Shown here one piece after another: positions 15,835-24,317 of a stretch of 64,000 nt of DNA; positions within the stretch are counted from its first letter, which is position 1, and the number at the start of each line of letters is the position of its first letter. A program made the position numbers and the translations under genes. The stretch covers positions 248,001-312,000 of the forward strand of contig NZ_DGLD01000013.1 of NCBI RefSeq assembly GCF_002387245.1. The letters are read 5' to 3'. This DNA is from Brevundimonas sp. UBA4553. Lineage in GTDB: Bacteria; Pseudomonadota; Alphaproteobacteria; Caulobacterales; Caulobacteraceae. Below the pieces are notes generated by a model that saw only the letters and a list, made by a program, of their open reading frames with translations, made no database searches and was not told the origin of the DNA.

Positions 15835-18464
15835 TCTTCGATAGCCTCCGCTTCGACAGCCGGTGGCGAGCCGTTTTCTACGGGCACGCGACTACGGATT
15901 TCGCGAACGATGATTGTTGGGATGTCCATACCGTCGAACTGATCGATGTGTTCGGCGATCCAGTCCCGGCAACCTTCGAGATCTAGGTTGTCGTCAGCCA
16001 TCTTCTCGTACAGGGCGACCGCGCTCATCCTGGAGAGTCCCAGTTCCATGAGGTTGAGCAGCGTCACATTCGAGATGCCGAACTCGAGAGCCAATCCCAT
16101 CTCCAGGCCGTCCGGAATCAAATCCTGACGGCCAATCCTCTCGAGATGGAGTTTCAACACATCCATGTAGGCCGCGAGGAATTTCGGCGCTGCGAACCGC
16201 GCGGTCTGTTCGACCAGCTTCATCGTGCTCAGGATCAGGTCGGCGATCTTGTAGGGCCGCTTCTTCTCCTCGTTGTACTTGATGCGGGCCTTGATGATCC
16301 GCGCCAACGACATTCCCTGGAGCCACTCCACGACGACCAAGGCATCCAGCGGGACACGGGCCTCGGGCAAGAAGGCACCGTACATGTGGCTATTCACCCG
16401 GCTCATCATTGCGATGAGACGCTGATAGGCGTCATCGCTTTCCACCGGAGCGGGGAGCAGATTCTCCACGTTGGACGACTTCTCGAAGTAGGCCAGCAAC
16501 TTCTGAAGACCCAGGGGGCTGACGCCTGAATGCCGTGCGATGAGATCGTCGGGAAGGTCGATCGACTTGGCTAGGTCACCAACCGACTTCTGCAACAGAG
16601 CGAGAGCAAACGGGTCGTGACGCTTCGCAAAAGGCGCATCCGTAATCGAACCCTCGCGCAGGTAAGTCGACAGCAGATAGCCGGACACCTGCTCGAACTG
16701 TGCGTTCTGGCTGAGCGCGCGCGGTGACATCTCGCTGCGGCGATCGAGGAAGCCCAAGAGCTCCTGAGGCTGATCGAGCACAACATCCGTCTCACGCCGA
16801 ATGGGATGGCGAGTACGCGCCGGGACACCGTTTGGCCAAGCGTCGATCTTGTGCGGCTCGATGCAGATGATCGAGCCTTGGAACTCGTCACCCCATCGGC
16901 CGGCCCTGCCCGCCAGATTCCAGAAATCATGCGGCTCCATCGGCTTACCGAGCCCCTTGCGCGGACCTCGAAGGACGATGTTACGACACGAGAGGTTCAC
17001 CCCCTCGATGAGCGTCGAAGTGCACACGAGGAAGCGGATCTTCCCTATTCGGAAGAGCCTCTCGATCTCGTTGCGCAGCAGCGAGGGCATGTTGCCGTAG
17101 TGGAAGGCGACCCCACGCTCGACGACAGACGCGAGGAGATATTTCTCGTGAACACCCTTGCGCGAGAGGTCCGCAAGTGCCGCCAGATCAGGATCGATTT
17201 CCTTGGGACGGGGCTGCTTCTGCATAAGCAGGAATGCGACGTCCTCCGCCTCTCGTGCGCCGTTGACGTAAACAAGGGTGCCGCCCCGTTCGCCTATGGC
17301 CGACGCGATGAAGGCCAGCTTCTTTTTGTTCGTACCCGGCGCCGTCGGAAGCTTCAGAATACCGAGCGGCTCCATCGCGTCGCCGTGCCGCTGGACCAAC
17401 TCCCACTCGGTTGGCTTGCGCGGCACCTGAGTGGCAAAAATTACGTTCTGAAGAACCGTCGGAACGTCGCTGTCGATGGGTTCCTGCTTGGCGTCCGAGG
17501 GTGCGTCTTCGAGCAACGCGCCAGGGTTTTGTGTTGCAGGACTGATGAAGATCGCCTTCATCCCTGCATTCTGCCGGCTGATCCGCTCGACAGCGTCCTG
17601 AAGGATAACCCCTCGCTGCCGGTCACCCACCTTGTGAGCCTCATCGACGACAAGCAGGTCGACGTGCAGGCCTGGCACCACGTTGGCAAGCAGGTGCAAC
17701 CGTTCTTGAGTAAAGACACCGACTACGCCTGATCCGCCCGCCATCGGCGACGAGAACTTGCTGGCGATCGGCAGCGACGTGACGCTCAGCCCGTCGATAT
17801 TGAGCTCATTGATGAGCGCATTCAGATTGGACTCGATCTCGCTGACTAGTGCGCGGGTTGGGGCAAGGTAGATCGCAGTCGTCGCGCGCTTCGAATGCAT
17901 CCAGTCCAGAAGCCAGTGCAGAACGAGATAAGTCTTGCCCGACGCGGTCGGGGCCGACGCCGAAATCCAGTCGGCAGGGCCCATCGCCCCTCGCCAGAAT
18001 TTGCTCTGAAAGTCGTTGACCCGGAGGAGTTCGCCAGAGCTCTCGACGAGCACCGAGCCCGCCAAGGCTCGTCGCGTCGCCTCCATCCGAGCCGAAACCC
18101 CGAGCCTTCTGCGCCAGCCATCAGGCAGATGCCCTCGGCTCTCGGCGAGCATCACAGCGCGATGGTTGGCAACCTTGTCGAAAAGCACTGCGGCCGCATC
18201 GCGATACGGCGCCTCCAAGGGCAGTGTCATGGCCGCGGTAGCGATCCGGAGCACGGCTTCTTGGTGTTCGCGTTTCTGCGAACGACCCAGGACACTGCCG
18301 GCAAGCATGAGGCGGTCCCAATCAAGACGGCTGAGACGCGCTTCCAATCCACCGCTTGCGACGACGTTCGTGAGCTCGAGCAGCGCGGTGTGAGCTCGAA
18401 GGGTTGCAAGTTCGGCTTTCAGGCCGTCGTTGACGAGCCAGTCCTGCAGTTCATCTTGGGTCAT
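15831..18464 (-). CDS. HamB-like DEAD/DEAH superfamily 2 helicase
   Basis: 877 residues. Motif I is APTASGKT (171-178), Ia IYLAPTRALVSEIE, motif II DEAH (274-277), motif III-like ISPATQNP, motif IV-V region VAFHYGNMPSLLRNEIERLF and FLVCTSTLIEGVNLSC, and motif VI FWNLAGRAGRWG. The size, layout and position directly after a DUF1837 gene match HamB, the helicase of the two-gene Hachiman antiphage system, or the related AbpB. HamB is thought to survey DNA and release HamA when the complex meets aberrant DNA. Both ends overlap neighbours by 4 bp. Confidence 0.85.
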   Translation of the reverse strand: MTQDELQDWLVNDGLKAELATLRAHTALLELTNVVASGGLEARLSRLDWDRLMLAGSVLGRSQKREHQEAVLRIATAAMTLPLEAPYRDAAAVLFDKVANHRAVMLAESRGHLPDGWRRRLGVSARMEATRRALAGSVLVESSGELLRVNDFQSKFWRGAMGPADWISASAPTASGKTYLVLHWLLDWMHSKRATTAIYLAPTRALVSEIESNLNALINELNIDGLSVTSLPIASKFSSPMAGGSGVVGVFTQERLHLLANVVPGLHVDLLVVDEAHKVGDRQRGVILQDAVERISRQNAGMKAIFISPATQNPGALLEDAPSDAKQEPIDSDVPTVLQNVIFATQVPRKPTEWELVQRHGDAMEPLGILKLPTAPGTNKKKLAFIASAIGERGGTLVYVNGAREAEDVAFLLMQKQPRPKEIDPDLAALADLSRKGVHEKYLLASVVERGVAFHYGNMPSLLRNEIERLFRIGKIRFLVCTSTLIEGVNLSCRNIVLRGPRKGLGKPMEPHDFWNLAGRAGRWGDEFQGSIICIEPHKIDAWPNGVPARTRHPIRRETDVVLDQPQELLGFLDRRSEMSPRALSQNAQFEQVSGYLLSTYLREGSITDAPFAKRHDPFALALLQKSVGDLAKSIDLPDDLIARHSGVSPLGLQKLLAYFEKSSNVENLLPAPVESDDAYQRLIAMMSRVNSHMYGAFLPEARVPLDALVVVEWLQGMSLARIIKARIKYNEEKKRPYKIADLILSTMKLVEQTARFAAPKFLAAYMDVLKLHLERIGRQDLIPDGLEMGLALEFGISNVTLLNLMELGLSRMSAVALYEKMADDNLDLEGCRDWIAEHIDQFDGMDIPTIIVREIRSRVPVENGSPPAVEAEAIEE

Positions 18465-19411
18465 GCATCGAGCCCCAAGGCGGTTTTGAACGCCTTCCGA
18501 AAGCCTTCAGCGGAGGGCAGTGGAAGGCAGAACAATTCGATTTCACACTTCTCGAGCTTTTCCTCGACGAGACGAGCGCCTACCCGCTCGACCCACTTCT
18601 CGACCTGTGCTTTTGCCGATTGCGCGATTTCGTCGGCGACAGCTTCCGCGTCGTTCTCTGGATAGAAGTCGGCATCAAAACCCACCAGGGCGACGCCGGC
18701 GTACCGCACCCGAGTCGAGTGCTTCTTCGTCTTGTCGAAATACAGTTTGAACGCCGCGGTGAGTTTGGGATCGTCCAGGTCCGCGTTGTCGCTCAGCAGA
18801 ACAAGGTCTCGATCACGGGCCGCCGCCTGACTGTCGGGCTCGGTCAGGAAGGGTGCGATTGATTGCAAACAGGCGCGGATGGCGTCGCTCGCAGATGCAT
18901 AGAGTTTGGACTCGCCCCAGAAGAGCTTCAGAACGCCGTCATCATCCACCGATGCGTAGACGCCATCAGCGCCGTGGTAGTGCATGCGGCCATCGGTCTT
19001 CAGCGCCATTTTGCATAGCACTTGGGGCAGCTTGAGGAATCGCTGCGCCAACAGATGGAGAAGGAGCTCGCCGCCCTCGCCGGACTGATCCAAGTCGGTG
19101 AAGGTCGCGCGTGCTTCGTGATAGAGGCCTGTCATAGCGCTGGTCGATTTGAACTGAGCATCACGCGCCCGCGCTTGCTCCCGCTTCGATCGCGGGATGG
19201 CGTAGTCCACGATCGCGTCACGCATGAACTCTGCCAGACGCGCCAAGCGGATCTTCCCCGACGCATCCACCGTCAAGCAATGGCAGTGCACTTTAACCTT
19301 CAGGCCGGTGCTGGTGACAACATCCCGTTCGACGAGATGAAGGTGGACATTGAGCTCGTCCGGATCGCCGACGGCGAGTTCGGCCAGCTCCAAAGGCGTG
19401 ATCGAACTCAT
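18461..19411 (-). CDS. HamA-like DUF1837 nuclease
   Basis: 316 residues. The core has GEGGELLLHLLAQRFLKLPQ (E115), HYHGADGVYAS (D149) and LKLFWGESKLY (E167 and K169). This is the E...D...ExK layout of the PD-(D/E)xK-like DUF1837 domain of HamA and AbpA. The 4-bp overlap with the helicase supports a HamA-HamB pair. HamA is the DNA-degrading effector that the helicase holds in check. The gene also overlaps the preceding four-TM protein gene by 4 bp, an association I do not recall for minimal Hachiman loci. Confidence 0.82.
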   Translation of the reverse strand: MSSITPLELAELAVGDPDELNVHLHLVERDVVTSTGLKVKVHCHCLTVDASGKIRLARLAEFMRDAIVDYAIPRSKREQARARDAQFKSTSAMTGLYHEARATFTDLDQSGEGGELLLHLLAQRFLKLPQVLCKMALKTDGRMHYHGADGVYASVDDDGVLKLFWGESKLYASASDAIRACLQSIAPFLTEPDSQAAARDRDLVLLSDNADLDDPKLTAAFKLYFDKTKKHSTRVRYAGVALVGFDADFYPENDAEAVADEIAQSAKAQVEKWVERVGARLVEEKLEKCEIELFCLPLPSAEGFRKAFKTALGLDA

Positions 19412-19839
19412 ACCTCGGCTTCCGATCGCACAATGTACGGCGCGCGACGCGCCTCAAGCAGGCCCACGGCCCCCAACACCATAAGCTCCATCCAAACGAT
19501 CATTCGAAACGATACGCCGGCCCAGACTTGAGCCTCAGCCCCCGAGAACATCACCACCCACGACCCTATCGAAATGAGTTGAACGCCCGCGGCTGCGATC
19601 AGCCACCAGCGGTTCGCGAAAAGGGCTAGCGTCGCCAGGGCAAAAAATAGAGCCACCGCCAGACCAGCCACGCCCACACGCACGCCCTCAAGACTGATGT
19701 GGTCGACGAAGGGGGTCCCGAACATCGCAACCAGCAGCGCGACTGATGCGCAACGTTCCGGCCCGCGTCCGAGGAATAGAAGCGAACCCAAGACGCCGAG
19801 GCTAAAGGCAGCCATCGCGTATTGAGCCAGCGTCAACAC
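19408..19839 (-). CDS. four-helix membrane protein coupled to hamA-like gene
   Basis: 143 residues with about four membrane segments: YAMAAFSLGVLGSLLFLG, VALLVAMFGTPFVDHI, VGVAGLAVALFFALATLALF and the pair around LIAAAGVQLISIGSWVVMF and MIVWMELMVLGAVGLL. The C-terminus is short and cytosolic. It is not a recognised family. It overlaps the DUF1837 gene by 4 bp and follows a 109-residue gene by 7 bp, so it is part of the operon. It could be a membrane anchor, sensor or pore. Confidence 0.7.
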   Translation of the reverse strand: MLTLAQYAMAAFSLGVLGSLLFLGRGPERCASVALLVAMFGTPFVDHISLEGVRVGVAGLAVALFFALATLALFANRWWLIAAAGVQLISIGSWVVMFSGAEAQVWAGVSFRMIVWMELMVLGAVGLLEARRAPYIVRSEAEV

Positions 19840-19846
19840 TGCGCGA

Positions 19847-20176
19847 TCAGGCCGCGACCGAGACTACGACGGCCGTCGGCTTCACCTTTTCCTCCAGCGG
19901 CCCTTCAAGCCGCCACGCGATGCCCTGATTGTCTGCGACCTCCGCAAGCGCACGGTGGCCAGCGACGACCGCCTGACGCACGTCGTTCAGCTGAGACAAG
20001 CTTGAAACCATCTCGCTCAGAGCGACCTGACCGACTTCCGCAGCAAGGCGCGCATCAGCGCGCGCTTCTAGCATTGTCTGAATGAGACAGCTCGTCGCGA
20101 CCATGGCTGCGTCTACCGCGTGCTCGGTCGTCTGAAGATTGCGTGCAACGCGTGCACCCATGCGAATGTTCGTCAT
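19847..20176 (-). CDS. small helical protein between LuxR-type regulator and membrane protein
   Basis: 109 residues, almost fully helical, with heptad-like regions (NLQTTEHAVDAAMVATSCLI, SSLSQLNDVRQAVVAGHRAL). There is no signal peptide. The start overlaps the regulator gene stop by 4 bp. It resembles a short four-helix or coiled-coil adaptor. I recall no named family. Its place next to a membrane-tethered regulator suggests it works with that regulator. Confidence 0.6.
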   Translation of the reverse strand: MTNIRMGARVARNLQTTEHAVDAAMVATSCLIQTMLEARADARLAAEVGQVALSEMVSSLSQLNDVRQAVVAGHRALAEVADNQGIAWRLEGPLEEKVKPTAVVVSVAA

Positions 20177-20667
20177 CTGGCTTCCCCGCCCTTATTTTCC
20201 GGCGCCAGGATTGCGTTCGACGGAGCGTGGCCAGCGAAGACCGACATCCCGGCCCCGACAACTGACACCATCCCGATCGTCGCGACCGCAGCGACGATGG
20301 CGAGAACCAGAATGGCCAGCGCTCTGGTCGAACGCCGCTTTGGAGGTGGCGGCAGAAACCAGTTCGATGGGACAGTCGTGTCACCCCCGTCGCCATGGTC
20401 AGAACCCGGCGTGGTTGGAGGGAGCACAACATCCCGGCTGGGGGCTACGGGACTGGGTTGGAACCGGGAGAAATCTGGGTAGTCACTAGCGGCGATCGCC
20501 GCCGCGGTGCTCCGATCCGATGTACCCAACTTGGCATACGCATGGGTGAGGTGATTGTTCACCGTACTCGGCGACAGCGCGAGATCGCGAGCGATCTCCT
20601 TGTTGGAACGCCCTTCGCCGGCGAGCCGGACACACTGAATCTCTCGCCGCGTAAGACGCTGAACCAT
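20173..20667 (-). CDS. LuxR-type HTH regulator with C-terminal membrane helix
   Basis: 164 residues from ATG 20667, chosen because GGGAGGG lies 5 nt upstream and the extra upstream frame has no homology-like features. Residues 1-60 are a GerE/LuxR domain (LTRREIQCVRLAGEGRSNKE, LSPSTVNNHLTHAYAKLGTS). A proline-rich linker follows, then one membrane segment (ALAILVLAIVAAVATIGMVS). The DNA-binding domain is therefore tethered to the membrane, and activity may depend on release or on partners. It is the first gene of the eight-gene operon and is preceded by a 157-bp gap that should hold the promoter. Confidence 0.75.
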   Translation of the reverse strand: MVQRLTRREIQCVRLAGEGRSNKEIARDLALSPSTVNNHLTHAYAKLGTSDRSTAAAIAASDYPDFSRFQPSPVAPSRDVVLPPTTPGSDHGDGGDTTVPSNWFLPPPPKRRSTRALAILVLAIVAAVATIGMVSVVGAGMSVFAGHAPSNAILAPENKGGEAR

Positions 20668-20824
20668 AAGCCCTCCCGACGTCCAAATACGACACTGGGC
20701 AGACTGTCGTCTAGATTGCCAAGCACCTTCGCCTCGGTTGTACTTCGTTTTGAAGTTGGGTTGTTGGACTGAAGCGCATTGCGGTCCTACTCGCTGGCTG
20801 GTCCTACAGCGCTCATTGAATTTC

Positions 20825-22165
20825 TCAACGCAACGCCAGCGAGATTGGCAGCCCATCCCGCGGCTTCGAAATAGGAATCCACTGCATGTCCATTTCGTAA
20901 TCCGCACTCACGACGATCGTCCGTTCCCGAAGCAGATCCGAGAGGAAAAGCTTCACCTGCATCGATGCGAAGTGCAGCCCGAGACACATGTGCGCTCCAC
21001 CCCCGAATGGGATCCAAGCGTACTTGTGGCGCGTGCGTACATGCTCGGGAGAGAAGCGAAGAGGATCGAAGCGCGTCGGCTCGGGCCAAAGCTCAGGCAT
21101 GTAGTGGGTATGCAGGATGTGAATGCCCACCGCCGAGCCGGTCGGGAGTGTACAGCCGCCGAATTCAACATCCTTGACGAGCCCTCGCGGTAACGACGCG
21201 ACGGGTGGATAGAGCCGCAACGCTTCATGGAGCACCATTTCGGTGACTTTCAGATCGCGGAGCCCGGCATAGAGGTCACCTTGGTCTCGCCAGGCGAGCA
21301 ACTCGTCGCGGACGTAGGCCTGCCACTCGGGATGGCGTCCCAGAAGATAGACGATGGACGTGAGTGCGGACGTGGTCGTGTCATGCGCCGCCATCAGCAA
21401 GAGGTTCATGTGATCGACGATCGCCTCGTCGGCCATGGCCCGTCCTTCGTCGTCAGTCGCGTTGCAGACCGTGCTGAAGATGTCGCGACCCGGGTTCACC
21501 CGCCTCCGCGGAATTTCGTCGAGAAGAAACCGTTTCAGCCGGCCCCTCGCCTTGATGCCTCGCCAAAGGGCGTTGCCCGGTAGGGGATGGCGAACCAGTG
21601 CCGCAGAGGCTCCCAGCATCGAAACGAACGCGCGGCTGACTGCATCGACTTCGGCTCCCAGCGACAAGCCCAGCAGATCCCGCGCCGCCGACGCCAAGGT
21701 CAGCTGCTTGATGGCGGGATAGAACGTCAGCTGTTCGGGCCAGGCGCGGATCTCATTCGAAAACCTTTCCCCCATCGCTTTCAGGTAGACCTGCATTGGC
21801 TCGGGCTTGAACGCCGCGCCTATCATTCTGCGGTCTTCCCGATGATGGTTCCCATCCAGCGAGATGAGGCCATTCGGGAACGTGGAACCGATGACCGGCG
21901 TCCAACCAATCTCGGACGAGAACGCATTGTCGCGGTTAAGCAGGACCAGTTCGTTGGCGAGCGGTCCTAGAAGGACCACCGCCTTCATCCCGAAGAGGTT
22001 CATCTGCGCCACGCCACCGTGGTGTTCGTGGATCGACCGCATCGTGCCCAAGGGATCGCTCAGATAGTCCCGCGTCATCTTCAAGGATGAGAGCCAACCA
22101 TCGGGATTGGCCTTCGGGATTGAATCAGATCCCGACGTCACAGCGTCTTCAAGATCGCGACCCAT
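20825..22165 (-). CDS. cytochrome P450
   Basis: 446 residues. It has the I-helix oxygen-binding motif AAHDTTTSALT, the K-helix ExxR in LHEALRLYPPV and the haem-thiolate loop FGGGAHMCLGLHFA. No membrane anchor is present, as expected for a soluble bacterial P450. Substrate cannot be predicted. It starts at TAATG overlapping the stop of the DUF5694 gene, so it is the last gene of the long cluster that runs down from a TetR gene at 30828. No ferredoxin or reductase is adjacent. Confidence 0.93.
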   Translation of the reverse strand: MGRDLEDAVTSGSDSIPKANPDGWLSSLKMTRDYLSDPLGTMRSIHEHHGGVAQMNLFGMKAVVLLGPLANELVLLNRDNAFSSEIGWTPVIGSTFPNGLISLDGNHHREDRRMIGAAFKPEPMQVYLKAMGERFSNEIRAWPEQLTFYPAIKQLTLASAARDLLGLSLGAEVDAVSRAFVSMLGASAALVRHPLPGNALWRGIKARGRLKRFLLDEIPRRRVNPGRDIFSTVCNATDDEGRAMADEAIVDHMNLLLMAAHDTTTSALTSIVYLLGRHPEWQAYVRDELLAWRDQGDLYAGLRDLKVTEMVLHEALRLYPPVASLPRGLVKDVEFGGCTLPTGSAVGIHILHTHYMPELWPEPTRFDPLRFSPEHVRTRHKYAWIPFGGGAHMCLGLHFASMQVKLFLSDLLRERTIVVSADYEMDMQWIPISKPRDGLPISLALR

Positions 22166-23319
22166 TATTCGACCTCAAGGCGATCGGCTCCAGACCGATC
22201 CGAGCCGGCGCCCTGGCCGTCATTCGCGAGCACCAACGCCGCGTCCGCCGGAACGAGGTCAGTCATCATTCCGAGATACGCGTCAAACCAAGCCTTGTGA
22301 GACGCACCGACGATGACGAGCAGTCGCTCTCCGGGATAGGCTGCAGCCGCTTCGCGGATGTGGGCGACTTGGCGCAGGTTCCGGGCTTCCCACTCAGCGA
22401 CTCGAATGCGACCCGCGTCTCCCGGGATCGGTTCTCGAAGCATGGTCAGCCACTGGAGTTCGGCATCTCGCCGGCCGAAGCCCTCGCTGTTCATATCGCG
22501 ATAAAGCTCCAGCGCAGCGGACGCCGATGACAGGCGATCGCCTTCGCCCTGAAGCGCCACCATGAAGGGGTCACTCATCACGGCCTGAAAGCCCGGGTTC
22601 TGGCTAATCGCGGTCGTCAGATCGCGGACCACCTCCGGTGTCATCAGGTCATCAGCATCGTGATCATCAATCGAGTGAAGGCGCTCGAGTTTCAGGCGCA
22701 CGGCCAACTCCACGCCGACCCGCCAGACCTCGTTGTGCCGGATCCAAACGTCATCCAGAGCAGCAGCCAGATCGGCCGAGACACCGTCGCCGGGCCGCCG
22801 TTCATCGGGACCCCAACGGCGCCACTGAACCAGCGCCGACCCGAGGTCTCCGGACGCCGCGAAGATGGCGGTGAGCCGGCGTCTCTGGCTCGGTGCCACG
22901 GTTTGATCCAAATCTTTCAGGAGCCTGCGAGCCTGCCCCTCAGCCCTAACCAGGCTCAGGCCCGTCGTAGCTTTCGCCATGTCGGCGAGCTGGAGCTGGC
23001 GGCCGCCAAAGCTCTCGGCGGACTCTGGGTAGAGCACCTCATAGGCCTGCAGGCGATGGAGACTTTCGCCTGACAGCTGTTCCACGGCGATCCCCGCAGG
23101 ATTGAACCGGGCAAGACGCTCCAGCAATGGCTCGAGGGTGGCCGCATCGAAGTCCGGTCCGACCCTGGACAAATTTGGTGAGGCCAGCACGAGAACCTCA
23201 CCGGCAGGCTCGGCGCCCAAGGTTCTGAAGTCTGCGGGATTGAAGGACTGAGCCTGACCGCTTCCTGCGCTCAGGAGTACCAAAGGAGCTGCAAGGATCA
23301 GTGTTCTGACGATCTTCAC
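22165..23319 (-). CDS. secreted DUF5694 domain protein
   Basis: 384 residues with a signal peptide (TLILAAPLVLLSAGSGQAQS). The mature part fits DUF5694: a strand EVLVLASPNLSRVGPDF, then RFNPAGIAVEQLSGE, then EWEARNLRQVAHIREAAAAY and LLVIVGASHKAWFDAYL. The layout is related to TraB/GumN-like folds. Enzymatic activity is unknown. It precedes the P450 gene with a 1-bp overlap. Confidence 0.8.
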   Translation of the reverse strand: MKIVRTLILAAPLVLLSAGSGQAQSFNPADFRTLGAEPAGEVLVLASPNLSRVGPDFDAATLEPLLERLARFNPAGIAVEQLSGESLHRLQAYEVLYPESAESFGGRQLQLADMAKATTGLSLVRAEGQARRLLKDLDQTVAPSQRRRLTAIFAASGDLGSALVQWRRWGPDERRPGDGVSADLAAALDDVWIRHNEVWRVGVELAVRLKLERLHSIDDHDADDLMTPEVVRDLTTAISQNPGFQAVMSDPFMVALQGEGDRLSSASAALELYRDMNSEGFGRRDAELQWLTMLREPIPGDAGRIRVAEWEARNLRQVAHIREAAAAYPGERLLVIVGASHKAWFDAYLGMMTDLVPADAALVLANDGQGAGSDRSGADRLEVE

Positions 23320-23381
23320 GAGTTCGATTCCGATGCTGAGACTGGCCCGAGAGCCCCGTTCGGCTCCCGGTCATGCCGCTG

Positions 23382-24317
23382 TTAGCGGTCCTGCAAGATG
23401 AACTTGCCGACTTCTTCTGCCACGCCGGGCGCCAAGGGCAGCGCCGGATCGCGATAAGTGGCGACATTGGCTGCCCGATCCGCCGGCGCGGATTTGAGGA
23501 CGTGGTTCACGCCTTCGAGGCGAACCAGGTTCGATGCGGGCTGGGCCGCGTGGAGCGCCTCAGCATCCGACATCGTGACCTGCAGATCCGTGGTGCCCTG
23601 CATTACGAGCATCGGCCCCTGATAGGCGGCCGCCAGAGCCTGGGGATCCATAGCCAGCCAAGAGATAAGATACGGTTGGACCGAAGGTCTGAGGAGAGAC
23701 TCAAGTCCCGGAATGCTGGCCGTTGCCCGCCCGGCCTCGAGTTCCGTCAGTGCGGTGTCCACCTGCGCCATCATCGGCTCGGGCAGTTGCCGTTGGAGCT
23801 GCTCGCGAAGCACGATCCCCGCGCGTCGGCCAGGTCCAGCGATCAGAACGACGCCACAGACCTTATCCGTCGCCTGCCGCACCGCAGCCAGACCCACCGT
23901 CGCGCCTTCGCTGTGTCCGATGAGCCAAGCGCACGGCTGATTGGTGCGTGCCCCCGCCTCTTCCGCCCAGGCCCGGGCATCACGAGCCAAATCATCGAAG
24001 CGCAAGTCGGCCTCACTGGGCGCCGCAGCCGCGCTCTCGCCGACGCCCCGCTTGTCGACGCGAATGGTGGCGATGCCTTGAGCGGCGAGTGCTTCGGCGA
24101 GAAGAGCGTAGGGCTGCGCCACCAGCCCTGCAGCGGCCGTGTTACCGTTCCGATCTGTGGGTCCGGAGCCCGGCAAAATCACTGCCACCGCTCGTGCAGC
24201 GCCGAAAGGTTCCAGAAGCGTGCCATGCAATGGCGCTGGTTCGGAACGGATCGAAACAGGAGTCTCGGTCTGGGGCCAAGCTAGGGCTAGCGATGCCGCA
24301 ATGGCGAGGGTGATCAT
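23382..24317 (-). CDS. secreted alpha/beta hydrolase
   Basis: 311 residues starting with a short signal-like helix (ITLAIAASLALAWP). The fold is shown by AVAVILPGSGPTDRNGN (oxyanion region), GIATIRVDKRGVGES, the nucleophile elbow LIGHSEGATVG and the late acidic and His elements around DLQVTM and GVNHVLKSAP. It resembles serine esterases/aminopeptidases of the DLH or Abhydrolase families that act in the periplasm. It overlaps the preceding deacetylase-like gene by 4 bp. Confidence 0.85.
   Translation of the reverse strand: MITLAIAASLALAWPQTETPVSIRSEPAPLHGTLLEPFGAARAVAVILPGSGPTDRNGNTAAAGLVAQPYALLAEALAAQGIATIRVDKRGVGESAAAAPSEADLRFDDLARDARAWAEEAGARTNQPCAWLIGHSEGATVGLAAVRQATDKVCGVVLIAGPGRRAGIVLREQLQRQLPEPMMAQVDTALTELEAGRATASIPGLESLLRPSVQPYLISWLAMDPQALAAAYQGPMLVMQGTTDLQVTMSDAEALHAAQPASNLVRLEGVNHVLKSAPADRAANVATYRDPALPLAPGVAEEVGKFILQDR

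Noticed and set aside
12000..20667. Interpretation of the operon as BREX or DISARM
   Set aside because: There is no methylase, PglZ phosphatase, BrxC-like ATPase or DrmB. The DUF1837-helicase pair points to Hachiman/AbpAB instead.
20668..20907. An upstream extension of the LuxR-type regulator to 20907
   Set aside because: It overlaps the P450 gene's 3' end and codes Cys/Arg-rich text without conserved features. ATG 20667 has an excellent ribosome site.
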